Positions 11,635-19,629 of a stretch of 20,696 nucleotides of DNA are shown here, piece by piece. The translations under genes were made by a program, and so were the position numbers. How positions within the stretch are numbered: position 1 is the first letter of the stretch; each line of letters starts with the position of its first letter. The notes under the pieces are model-generated. The model was not told where the DNA came from, did not search any database, and was given only the letters and a program-made list of their open reading frames with translations. Origin of the DNA: an uncultured Oxalobacteraceae bacterium (GTDB taxonomy: Bacteria > Pseudomonadota > Gammaproteobacteria > Burkholderiales > Burkholderiaceae); NCBI GenBank assembly GCA_946478765.1, contig CAMLDH010000025.1, forward strand, positions 1-20,696. Reading direction: 5' to 3'.

Positions 11635-11712
11635 CAGTCTGCCGGGCAATCGCATTCACTTCCTCTCTGTCAATTGTTTGGTTCATCATATTCGCGGCAA
11701 CCACGGCGTGCT

Positions 11713-11721
11713 TGGTACAAT
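11713..11721 (+). promoter_or_regulatory. Probable extended -10 promoter of serS
   Basis: TGGTACAAT combines an extended -10 (TG, one base) with the hexamer TACAAT at 11716-11721. There is no convincing -35 at the usual distance, which fits an extended -10 promoter. Transcription would begin near 11728, leaving a leader of about 25 bases before the serS ATG. Confidence 0.5.
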
Positions 11722-11723
11722 GA

Positions 11724-13043
<1,320 letters not shown>

Positions 13044-13186
13044 GACGGATTAATTTGTTTAACCGATGCACATGCCGATGGTAAATCTGCTGTCATTCGT
13101 CCCAGTGGCCAGAATGACAGGCCTTGCCGAGGTGGCGATAAATAGTTGTTGTAATCGCGATGGCTATTTCTTCTGATGCTGGACTC

Positions 13187-13195
13187 TGATATACT
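13187..13195 (+). promoter_or_regulatory. Probable extended -10 promoter of tRNA-Ser
   Basis: TGATATACT forms an extended -10, with TATACT at 13190-13195. The -35 region is poor. Transcription should begin close to 13202, so the 5' leader would start with the hairpin at 13201-13228. Confidence 0.5.
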
Positions 13196-13200
13196 CTCGT

Positions 13201-13228
13201 GCTTTGCAGCATTCCGGTGCTGCAAAGC
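13201..13228 (+). other. Perfect 11-bp hairpin in the tRNA-Ser 5' leader
   Basis: GCTTTGCAGCA (13201-13211) and its exact complement (13218-13228) flank the loop TTCCGG. No T-run follows, so it is not an ordinary terminator. It sits ten bases before the mature tRNA 5' end and would be part of the precursor cut by RNase P. Confidence 0.6.
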
Positions 13229-13238
13229 GACTGAAACA

Positions 13239-13328
13239 GGAAAGGTGGCAGAGTGGTCGAATGCGCTGGACTCGAAATCCAGTGTACGTTTAGGCGTACC
13301 GTCGGTTCGAATCCGACCCTTTCCGCCA
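13239..13328 (+). tRNA. tRNA-Ser (anticodon CGA)
   Basis: The acceptor strands GGAAAGG (13239-13245) and CCTTTCC pair, followed by discriminator G and an encoded CCA (13326-13328). The anticodon stem CTGGA/TCCAG encloses the loop CTCGAAA, giving anticodon CGA for UCG codons. A long variable arm (GTACG..CGTAC type) marks a class II serine tRNA. The T-arm has the GTTCGAATC loop. Total length is 90 bases. serS lies just upstream and a bidirectional terminator just downstream. Confidence 0.97.
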
Positions 13329-13352
13329 AGAATCAAGCACGTAGTTGCTAAC

Positions 13353-13379
13353 AAAAAAGCCCCTTAAATGGGGCTTTTT
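13353..13379. terminator. Bidirectional rho-independent terminator
   Basis: The stem GCCCC (13359-13363) / GGGGC (13370-13374) is extended by five A-T pairs and has a T-run on each strand (13375-13379 on plus; the A-run 13353-13358 read in reverse). It ends the tRNA-Ser transcript and, from the other side, the ABM/NIPSNAP operon. Confidence 0.88.
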
Positions 13380-13408
13380 CTTTGGGGGATGGGGATTTTT
13401 GCCATCCG

Positions 13409-13792
13409 TCAGTCAATCTTCCAGATCGCCGCCGCCAGTGTAGCGGTGGACCCCCGAACTTGGCGCGAATCCGTCGGCGCTCCTGCGCGATCATGCAAAC
13501 CATAATCTCGAATTACCTGCGCTACGCGCAAGCGGTAATCGGCGAAGATGGTTTGCCGGCCTTCGGCTTGCACCTGACGATGGGCATCAAGATTGCGCCA
13601 GCGTTGTACGGCCTCTTCGTCCCGCCAATAAGAGAACGACAAAATCTTGCCGGGCTGCACAAGGCTCTCGAATCGTTCGATTGAAATAAAGCCGTCGAGA
13701 TGTTCAAGATGCGGTCGCAACGCAGCCGCGGCGTCGAGATACGCTTGCTTGTGACCAGGGTGCGGTACCGCCTCAAAGATGACGGCGATCAT
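13409..13792 (-). CDS. ABM-fold (antibiotic biosynthesis monooxygenase family) protein
   Basis: A 127-residue small ferredoxin-like-fold protein of the ABM superfamily. Typical features are the N-terminal strand [15 protein letters not shown], the core [13 protein letters not shown] and [17 protein letters not shown], then HRQVQAEGR and [16 protein letters not shown]. Family members include cofactor-free oxygenases, haem-degrading enzymes and many proteins without known substrate, so the reaction is unknown. Its ATG overlaps the stop codon of the NIPSNAP gene (ATGA at 13792-13789), showing one operon. The last 20 or so residues diverge from the family core and look unstructured. Confidence 0.88.
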   Translation of the reverse strand: MIAVIFEAVPHPGHKQAYLDAAAALRPHLEHLDGFISIERFESLVQPGKILSFSYWRDEEAVQRWRNLDAHRQVQAEGRQTIFADYRLRVAQVIRDYGLHDRAGAPTDSRQVRGSTATLAAAIWKID

Positions 13793-14136
13793 CCGGGCAT
13801 GTCCATCGTAGAAGCTGGAAGGCGGAATGTGCCTTCCACAGCCTGCACAAAAGTACGCTCCTCCCGCAAAATGAATCGTTTGGTTTGTGCCATCTCGAAA
13901 TTTGCGCGTCCTTCCGGATCGGATTTGAGTCTGGCCCGGTAGCGCTCGTATGACGCCAGACTATCGAATGCGATCAAGCCCCAGGCAATATTGTTGGTTC
14001 CCTCGTGCGGCAGGAAGTAGCCGACCAGGTCGCCGCCGCAGCGCGGAATGATGTGCCCCCAATTTTCCGAATACGTCTTGAACGCTTCGCGCTGGAATGG
14101 ATCGATTTCATATCGGATAAAGCAGGTGATGGCCAT
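13789..14136 (-). CDS. NIPSNAP family protein
   Basis: A 115-residue protein with a dimeric alpha/beta-barrel-type fold: [20 protein letters not shown] at the start, then [37 protein letters not shown], which is the NIPSNAP core. Bacterial NIPSNAP proteins have no settled biochemical role. A clear AAGGAG lies seven bases upstream of the ATG at 14136, so the start is secure. The gene overlaps the ABM gene by four bases and is divergent from the ArsR-type regulator, 74 bp apart. Regulation by that neighbour is a reasonable inference. Confidence 0.9.
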   Translation of the reverse strand: MAITCFIRYEIDPFQREAFKTYSENWGHIIPRCGGDLVGYFLPHEGTNNIAWGLIAFDSLASYERYRARLKSDPEGRANFEMAQTKRFILREERTFVQAVEGTFRLPASTMDMPG

Positions 14137-14191
14137 GTTCGTTCTCCTTGAATTGATGGCGATGATGATAGCTGCTTGCGGTTGGCAGATG

Positions 14192-14209
14192 GTTCGGCTA
14201 GCATCGAAC
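14192..14209. promoter_or_regulatory. Possible operator between regulator and NIPSNAP gene
   Basis: GTTCG (14192-14196) and CGAAC (14205-14209) form an inverted repeat with an 8-base spacer that contains the palindrome GCTAGC. It ends one base before the regulator's ATG and lies in the only intergenic space between the divergent genes. ArsR-type proteins bind such imperfect palindromes. Short arms make chance occurrence possible. Confidence 0.35.
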
Positions 14210-14210
14210 T

Positions 14211-14942
14211 ATGAAAGACGGACCTAACATAGTCGGCATCGCGGCGCTCATAGGCGATCACGCCCGGGCCGAGGTGCTCACGGCCCTGATGGCCGACAGA
14301 GCGCTGACCGCAACCGAACTTGCTGCGGTGGCAGGCGTGACCAAGCAAACCATCAGTGCCCACCTCGCCAAGCTGCTCGATGCGGGACTGGTTGCGGTGG
14401 ATTGCCAGGGACGGCATCGTTATTTCCGTCTCGCCGACCGCGACGTTGCCCATTTGCTTGAATCGCTGATGGGCGTTGCCTTCCGGACCGGCGCTGTGCG
14501 GTTGCGCGCCAGTCCGCGCGAGCCGGCGTTGAGGAAGGCGCGCGTTTGCTACGACCACCTTGCGGGCGAACTGGGCGTAAGCATCTACGAAGGCATGTTG
14601 CAGAGTGGCGCGTTGATGCCCGATGCCGACGGCTTGAAACTTACCGCCTTCGGCCAGCAGTTGTTCGAACAATTGGGTATCGACACGGACATCCCTGCGT
14701 CGCAACGGCGCAGGTTTTGTCGCGCATGTCTGGATTGGAGCGAACGCCGTTATCATCTCGCGGGTGCTCTGGGCGCGTCACTGCTCGCTCGGATTATTGC
14801 GCTTGGTTGGGCGAGACGCGTCAAGGATTCGCGTGTCGTCATATTCACCGCGGCCGGTGAGCGGGCTCTTCACGAATTTTTCAGTCGTGCGCAGCGGGAA
14901 CCGGTCAGAAGCGACCACTCGGCGATTCGGCGGAATGCGTAG
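14211..14942 (+). CDS. ArsR-family winged-helix transcriptional regulator
   Basis: A 243-residue regulator, about twice the length of a minimal ArsR protein. The N-terminal winged helix includes ARAEVLTALMADRALTATEL and the recognition helix VTKQTISAHLAKLLDAGLV (43-61), with wing residues GRHRYFRL. The C-terminal half is a separate effector-like region with conserved-looking RVCYDHLAGELGV and RRFCRACLDWSERRYHLAGALG. Cysteines at 65, 113, 170 and 173 (the last two a CxxC) could sense metal or redox state, but this is inference. No Shine-Dalgarno precedes the ATG at 14211, so a leaderless message is possible. It is divergent from the NIPSNAP/ABM operon, its likely target. Confidence 0.9.
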   Translation: MKDGPNIVGIAALIGDHARAEVLTALMADRALTATELAAVAGVTKQTISAHLAKLLDAGLVAVDCQGRHRYFRLADRDVAHLLESLMGVAFRTGAVRLRASPREPALRKARVCYDHLAGELGVSIYEGMLQSGALMPDADGLKLTAFGQQLFEQLGIDTDIPASQRRRFCRACLDWSERRYHLAGALGASLLARIIALGWARRVKDSRVVIFTAAGERALHEFFSRAQREPVRSDHSAIRRNA

Positions 14943-14991
14943 TGAGCCGCTCAAGCCTGGTCGAAGAAAAAACAATATTAAGAGAAATTTT

Positions 14992-15717
14992 GTGAATACC
15001 TCAATAACAATGAACTCACCGGAGCCGCATGTTCCGGAAACGGCATTTGGCAAATGGTTTTTGCAGACCAACACATGGACTGTTCACGTGCTGGATTGTG
15101 CGATAAAAGATCTGGTGCGCTTGATCCCGGATCGGCGGCCGATTTATCCGGTGGTGGCGGATGTGGGTTGCGGCTGGGGGCGTTCGCTCAAAAAGCTCAG
15201 CGATCAATTTTCGCCGCAACGCCTGATCGGCATGGATATCGATCCGGCAATGCTTGCGGCTTCTGCAAAAGAGGCTGCCAATGCAGGACTGCAGGCAGAA
15301 TTCATTAACTGCTCAAGTTCGCGTTTGGCGCTGCCGGATAATAGCGTCGATCTGCTCTTCTGCCATCAGACCTTTCATCACTTGATCGACCAGGAACAGG
15401 CTATCCGCGAATTTTTTCGTGTGCTCAAACCGGGCGGCGTGTTGTTGTTCGCGGAATCCACTCGGCGTTATATCCATTCATGGATCATCCGGCTATTGTT
15501 TCGCCATCCGATGGAAGTGCAAAAATCGGCGCCTGAATATCTGGCGCTCGTTCGTAGCGCCGGCTTTGACGTGGCGTCGGAATCGATCTCTTATCCTTAC
15601 TTATGGTGGAGCCGCGAAGATCTGGGAGTGAGGGAACGGTGGTTTGGAATTGCGCCGCCACGTGAACGGGAAGAAACTCTTGTCAATCTTGTCGCCAGCA
15701 AACCGCATTCTGCATGA
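14992..15717 (+). CDS. Class I SAM-dependent methyltransferase
   Basis: A 241-residue methyltransferase of the Methyltransf_11 type. The SAM site VADVGCGWGRS (55-65) is motif I, MDID (81-84) carries the acidic ribose-binding residue, LPDNSVDLLFCHQTFHHL is motif IV, and FFRVLKPGGVLLFAEST is motif V/VI. The substrate is unknown. The start is uncertain: GTG at 14992 has AAGAGA at 14980-14985 at good distance, while ATG at 15010 gives a protein six residues shorter. It starts 49 bp after the ArsR-type gene and may be co-transcribed. A strong terminator follows at 15812. Confidence 0.9.
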   Translation: MNTSITMNSPEPHVPETAFGKWFLQTNTWTVHVLDCAIKDLVRLIPDRRPIYPVVADVGCGWGRSLKKLSDQFSPQRLIGMDIDPAMLAASAKEAANAGLQAEFINCSSSRLALPDNSVDLLFCHQTFHHLIDQEQAIREFFRVLKPGGVLLFAESTRRYIHSWIIRLLFRHPMEVQKSAPEYLALVRSAGFDVASESISYPYLWWSREDLGVRERWFGIAPPREREETLVNLVASKPHSA

Positions 15718-15811
15718 ATTCCGGTGTGGAGATTATGTGACTATTGCCGACTTTGAGAGGGTAATTCTGAACTAAGTAGTTACACAAAATTATCTGTGTT
15801 GCGATCAAGCG

Positions 15812-15847
15812 GGAAAGGGGTGCGCTTGCGCACCCCTTTCCATTTTT
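15812..15847 (+). terminator. Rho-independent terminator
   Basis: A perfect 13-bp stem, GGAAAGGGGTGCG (15812-15824) with its complement at 15829-15841, encloses a CTTG loop and is followed by ATTTTT (15842-15847). It lies 94 bases after the methyltransferase stop and should end that transcript. The intervening 94 bases hold no recognisable gene. Confidence 0.88.
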
Positions 15848-16380
15848 CTGCTTTTATCGATACGCATTCACACTTGATTTTGCGTCGGTGCTTAAAAAAC
15901 GGTCTGATTGAACTGTGCTTTTTTAAAGTTATAGCGTCCGTCGGCCGCCCTCATCTGATAAAGGCTCATGAAAATCATCGTGTCTCACGGACTTCCAAAC
16001 GAGAGCATGGTTGACCGATAACAAACCGTGCAGCTGATCACGTCGCTTGAACGGAAATATCTCATCTCCACTCATCTTCCATGGCACTGCCAAGTGCATC
16101 GTTCGCCAACCACAATCTGAATTCTTGCGAGTCCAGCGATTGTAACCGGCACGACAAGTTCCGGTTGACGCAGCGCAGACCTCATCGCGGTTCTATCTGC
16201 GGCTCCGCTTTGTATCATTGTTCGAATGCTTAAAAGCCGGTAGTCTTGATATCACTACTCCCAAACCAGTTATCAGGCGCCATGTGTGGTTTTGCACAAC
16301 GGGCAGCGCCTGCGAAGCGAGGCGCGCAAGTGATCGTGGCATCGTATCGACGAGGCTGATCAACAAGAAGGATGCTGGAA
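15848..16380. other. 533-bp intergenic region upstream of the sigma-54 activator
   Basis: No convincing gene was found; short open frames here have no Shine-Dalgarno and no familiar sequence. Visible signals are a weak sigma-70 candidate on plus (TTGAAC at 15908-15913, 16-base spacer, TATAGC at 15930-15935), a small hairpin GCACT/AGTGC at 16084-16097, and an inverted repeat GTAGT...ACTAC at 16240-16258. The region presumably holds the promoter and leader of the activator gene, about 450 bases long if the candidate at 15908 is real. Confidence 0.4.
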
Positions 16381-17811
16381 ATGTTATACGTCTCCAAGTC
16401 TACGGAGCAAAATCAAACCGTGCTCGTTTTGCGTCCGTCCAGCCGTATTGAGGGCGTCTGTCCTTATCTCGATCTGCTGAAGGATTTCGGCATCAGGCTG
16501 CTTGAGCGTTCCACCCTTCAAACCGCGCATAGTGCGGTTCATGCCGGTTGCCGGGTCGGCTTGTTGATTATCAAACGTGAGGAAGATTTAGGTAAGCTCG
16601 ATGTGTGCGAGCCGTTTTTGAGCATCCATAAAATCTCGTGGGTCGGCTTGATTGCGCAGGAGCTGATTGCGGTACCGAAGGTGCGCGAGTTCATCGCCGA
16701 GTATCTGTTCAATTTCATTACCATCCCGGCGCAGATCGAGCATATTGTGTTGACGCTGCGGCATGCGTGGGGCATGGCATTCGTGCGCGCTCTCCACAAG
16801 GACGCGCATCCCGAGGTATCGGGCGCCGCGAAAGAATCGACCATTGTCGGCAAAAGCCCTGCGATGCAACGCTTGTTCGAGCAGATCGTCAAAGTTGCGC
16901 GTACCGATGCATCGGTCATGATCACCGGATCGTCCGGCACCGGAAAGGAACTTGTGGCGCGCTCTTTGCACTGCCAGTCAGAGCGGAAAGAGGCGCCCTT
17001 TTGTGCCGTCAATTGCGGTGCGATTGCGCCGCAGTTATTTCAATCGGAATTATTCGGCTATGAAAAGGGTGCGTTCACCGGCGCCAGCCAGCGCAGGATA
17101 GGGCGTATCGAAGCCGCGCAAGGCGGCACTTTGTTTCTCGATGAAATTGGCGACATGCCGTTTGACATGCAGGTGAATCTGCTGCGCTTTTTGCAGGAAA
17201 AGACCATTGAGCGGGTCGGCGGAACCGAGGCGCTGCCGATTAATGTGCGGGTCATCGCGGCAACCCATATCGACTTGGCCGGCGCGGTCAAGCAAGGCCG
17301 GTTTCGGGAAGATCTCTACTACCGCATCAACGTCATTTGCATTGCGACACCGAATCTGGCCGAGCGCGGCGAAGATATCGAAGATATCGCGAAGTATTAT
17401 TTCGCTCGATTCGCGACATTGCACAACAGGAGTCTGCGCGGCTTTTCGAAAGCCGCGATGGATGCGTTGCTCAGCCACGACTGGCCCGGCAATGTGCGCG
17501 AATTGGTCAACCGGGTGCAGCGCGCAGTGGTGATGGCAGAAGGACGCTACATTCAGCCGGAAGATCTGGACTTTGCGCACCATCCGCCACGTGACCATAT
17601 GATGTCCCTGGAAGATGCGCGTGCCAGCGCAGAAGGCGCGATGATCCGGCGCGCATTGTCGCAGTCGCGCAACCAGGTTTCGCGGGCGGCAGACCTACTC
17701 GGCATTTCGCGTGTGACCTTGTACCGCTTGATCGAGAAATACCATATCCGGATAAGTACTCTGTCGGACCCGCATGCGCAGTATGGGGATACGAGCAGAA
17801 CGGAGCTGTAG
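16381..17811 (+). CDS. VpsR-like sigma-54-dependent transcriptional activator
   Basis: A 476-residue enhancer-binding protein. Residues 1-150 form a receiver-like domain resembling that of Vibrio VpsR (ISWVGLIAQELI...VREFIAEYLFNFITIPA); at the end of its third strand it reads LLIIKREED, with no aspartate where a phospho-acceptor is expected. The AAA+ core has Walker A GSSGTGKE (183-190), the sigma-54 contact loop GAFTGA (230-235) intact, and Walker B LFLDEIGD with Asp254/Glu255. A Fis-type helix-turn-helix closes the protein (431-452, ADLLGISRVTLYRLIEKY). ATG 16381 is preferred over 16372 because AAGAAGG at 16365-16371 is correctly spaced only for the former. The likely target is the sigma-54 promoter at 20069. 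In known relatives such regulators control exopolysaccharide and biofilm genes. Confidence 0.92.
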   Translation: MLYVSKSTEQNQTVLVLRPSSRIEGVCPYLDLLKDFGIRLLERSTLQTAHSAVHAGCRVGLLIIKREEDLGKLDVCEPFLSIHKISWVGLIAQELIAVPKVREFIAEYLFNFITIPAQIEHIVLTLRHAWGMAFVRALHKDAHPEVSGAAKESTIVGKSPAMQRLFEQIVKVARTDASVMITGSSGTGKELVARSLHCQSERKEAPFCAVNCGAIAPQLFQSELFGYEKGAFTGASQRRIGRIEAAQGGTLFLDEIGDMPFDMQVNLLRFLQEKTIERVGGTEALPINVRVIAATHIDLAGAVKQGRFREDLYYRINVICIATPNLAERGEDIEDIAKYYFARFATLHNRSLRGFSKAAMDALLSHDWPGNVRELVNRVQRAVVMAEGRYIQPEDLDFAHHPPRDHMMSLEDARASAEGAMIRRALSQSRNQVSRAADLLGISRVTLYRLIEKYHIRISTLSDPHAQYGDTSRTEL

Positions 17812-17859
17812 ATGGTGTGTCATGGCTCGCCTGGGCAGAAAAGTTTTTGGCCGCCCGCT

Positions 17860-18172
17860 TAGAGCGGTTTTCGTATGAGTGTGCGGGTGCTGCGGGCCGC
17901 TTTGGAGCGCATTGCGGCGTTGCTCGTCCCTTGCAGGGCGCGTACCCGCTTGCAAGCGGGTACTGTTTCGCAGGCGGATCGCATGCGATCCGAAACCCCT
18001 GCTGCACCTTGTGTGGCTCGCCACACGGCGCTCCTCACGGTGGAGCAGGGAATTCGCGGCGCACTGCGCCGTGCCTGCGTAACGGCGTTCCCTTGCAAGG
18101 GAACGCTCCTTTCTTGCACTGCACCCCCAAACCAACCCGCATCACCCGCACACTCATACGAAAACCGCTCTA
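17860..18172. repeat. 313-bp composite palindromic element with terminal inverted repeats
   Basis: Terminal arms 17860-17896 and 18136-18172 are reverse complements over 37 bases with one mismatch. Inside are several smaller palindromes: perfect 22-mers at 17942-17963 and 18085-18106, an 18-mer at 17975-17992 flanked by GTTTCG/CGAAAC, a 7-bp-stem hairpin at 18011-18026, and a 6-bp-stem hairpin at 18057-18071. It fills the gap between the convergent activator and porin genes. The last three bases (18170-18172) are the porin's TAG stop codon. No open frame of sense is visible. It is likely a non-autonomous, MITE- or BIME-like repeat and may also end transcription from both sides. Confidence 0.85.
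18010..18039 (+). repeat. Dispersed repeat core, copy 2
   Basis: Matches 4144-4173 at 27 of 30 positions, including the GTGTGGC/GCCACAC hairpin. Here it sits in the middle of the composite palindromic element. Confidence 0.7.
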
Positions 18173-19411
18173 GAACGACATGGGCAATCGGAAAGTAAGC
18201 GACACATCCGGCGTGTCGCGGGTCAGGCCGGCGCCGACCGACACGCTTAACGATGTCTTGTCTGTGACGCGATACGAATAGCCGAGCAACAGCGTGGCGA
18301 GCTGGGTTCTGACCGAGCCCGCCACGGTCTTGCCGTCTTGCCTGGTTCGTCCGACCGAATTGTGGTCGTAGCCGATGCTGAAAGAGGATTTTTCGTTCAG
18401 CGCCAGACCCATGCCGAAGTTGAAGCCGATCACATCGCCGGGCTCGACCGTACCGATAAATTCCTGTTCGCCGTCCAGTACCTTGCGACTGACATTGGTG
18501 CGTTTGAAATTGTGCAGATAACTGAAGCTGCCGAAAAGCACCGCCGGGTCGGATGGATATAACCAGGTAAGGCTCGGTTGCAGCGAATGAAAACCGGAAC
18601 CGGTCGGCAGGTCCAGAGACAGGCCGGTGCCGGTGGTATTGCCGGTGCAGCGTGTTTTGCAATCCGTCACGACATCGAACGGGTCTCTCCCAGTGCGCGA
18701 TTTGTAGCGCAGCGAGGCGATGTAATACGGCTTGTCGGCGCCGCCGTCGTTGAGTTGGTAGCGTGCGGCCAGTTCGATGTCGCCGATCGCCTTGCCGCTG
18801 GTTTCGAAGACGTTTTCGGAAGCGGCGCCGGTGAAGATTTCACGGCTGACGGTCGAGTCCGAGCGGTACACATAAGGTAGTCTGGCCTCCAACTCGAAGC
18901 GGCTGGTCACGCCATAACGCCCGGCGAGCGCGGCGGTGAAGGTATTGCGCTTGATTTCGCGCACGTCGACCAGACCGATCAACAGTGCCGGGATGATGGT
19001 ATAGCCCACCAGCGCGACGCGGTTGCTGGACGAATAGCCGAACTGCATGGATGGTTCCAGCACATATTTCCCCCTGGGCGTGAGCACGCCGGTTTGTTCG
19101 AATATCGGGGCAACCTTGGGCTGAGGGCTATTGCTTTCCGGTGCGGCGCTGGCCGCTGTCGGGGCCGTTGCGCCGGCTTGTGCGACCGCGTCGGGGGCGG
19201 CGCCTTTGCCGTACTGTGCCGACAACAGTTGTGCCGATAGCGCGCGCTGCATGTCTTTCAGAATGGCCTCTTGCTCGGCCATTTGCTTCTTGAGGATTTC
19301 CAGCCGTTCTGCTACGTCATTCTGGCTTGCGTGGGCTTGTGCCAGACTATTGAGTAGAACAAGGGCGGAACCGAGCACGACATGGCGGCTGCGAGATCGT
19401 AGTCGCGTCAT
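18170..19411 (-). CDS. FapF-like outer-membrane beta-barrel transporter
   Basis: A 413-residue secreted protein ending in a C-terminal Phe, as beta-barrel proteins do. A signal peptide (1-28, cleaved after AQAHA) is followed by a coiled-coil segment (about 30-63, VAERLEILKKQMAEQEAILKD), an Ala/Pro/Ser linker (68-102), and a barrel from about 108 onward, beginning GVLTPRGKYVLEPSMQFGYS and showing alternating amphipathic strands (ARYGVTSRFELEARLPYVYRS). This order of coiled coil, linker and barrel is that of FapF, the trimeric exporter of Pseudomonas functional amyloid; length is also close. Two cysteines (DCKTRC) may form a loop disulfide. Its stop codon is the edge of the palindromic repeat. 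AGAGGA lies upstream of the ATG at 19411. The assignment to FapF-like transporters is from memory of the family; the substrate is unproven. Confidence 0.8.
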   Translation of the reverse strand: MTRLRSRSRHVVLGSALVLLNSLAQAHASQNDVAERLEILKKQMAEQEAILKDMQRALSAQLLSAQYGKGAAPDAVAQAGATAPTAASAAPESNSPQPKVAPIFEQTGVLTPRGKYVLEPSMQFGYSSSNRVALVGYTIIPALLIGLVDVREIKRNTFTAALAGRYGVTSRFELEARLPYVYRSDSTVSREIFTGAASENVFETSGKAIGDIELAARYQLNDGGADKPYYIASLRYKSRTGRDPFDVVTDCKTRCTGNTTGTGLSLDLPTGSGFHSLQPSLTWLYPSDPAVLFGSFSYLHNFKRTNVSRKVLDGEQEFIGTVEPGDVIGFNFGMGLALNEKSSFSIGYDHNSVGRTRQDGKTVAGSVRTQLATLLLGYSYRVTDKTSLSVSVGAGLTRDTPDVSLTFRLPMSF

Positions 19412-19629
19412 CGCCCTTGTTCCTCTGCATGGGCGATGGTCAAAAGTACATTTCCGTATTGAGCAAAAATCTGATGCATATTCAGCCCTTGGTCATTGGT
19501 TGCGAGGGTCCAGTTTTGACTATTTGCATAATTGCTTTTCTGATCATGCACAATATTCCAGCCTGTTGTTTTTGTCTTGCCGCAAATGTCGACGCCAGCT
19601 GGCATGCCGCACTGATTTGCCGAACGCAT
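19408..19629 (-). CDS. Possible small protein translationally coupled to the porin gene
   Basis: A 73-residue open frame whose TGA overlaps the porin ATG (ATGA at 19411-19408), a typical coupling arrangement. No family is recognised. The sequence is hydrophilic with Asn and Gln (NYANSQNWTLATNDQG) and ends HAEEQGR; there is no signal peptide. The ATG at 19629 lacks a Shine-Dalgarno. A shorter version starting at the inner Met 51 (MHQIFAQYGNVLLTIAHAEE) has AAGGG upstream and would be a 23-residue leader peptide. It may equally be a chance frame. Confidence 0.3.
   Translation of the reverse strand: MRSANQCGMPAGVDICGKTKTTGWNIVHDQKSNYANSQNWTLATNDQGLNMHQIFAQYGNVLLTIAHAEEQGR

Noticed and set aside
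15796..16014. 72-codon plus-strand frame after the methyltransferase
   Set aside because: It begins inside and runs through a strong terminator hairpin and has no ribosome binding site or recognised sequence.
16082..16098. Sigma-54-like motif with a perfect TGGCAC upstream of the activator gene
   Set aside because: The GG-to-GC distance is 11 rather than 10 bases and the -12 part reads GTGC; it is also explained by a small GCACT/AGTGC hairpin.
17859..18662. Minus-strand open frame of 267 codons spanning the porin 3' end and the palindromic element
   Set aside because: Half of it is out of frame within the porin and the rest is repeat sequence translated from palindromes; no folded-protein features.
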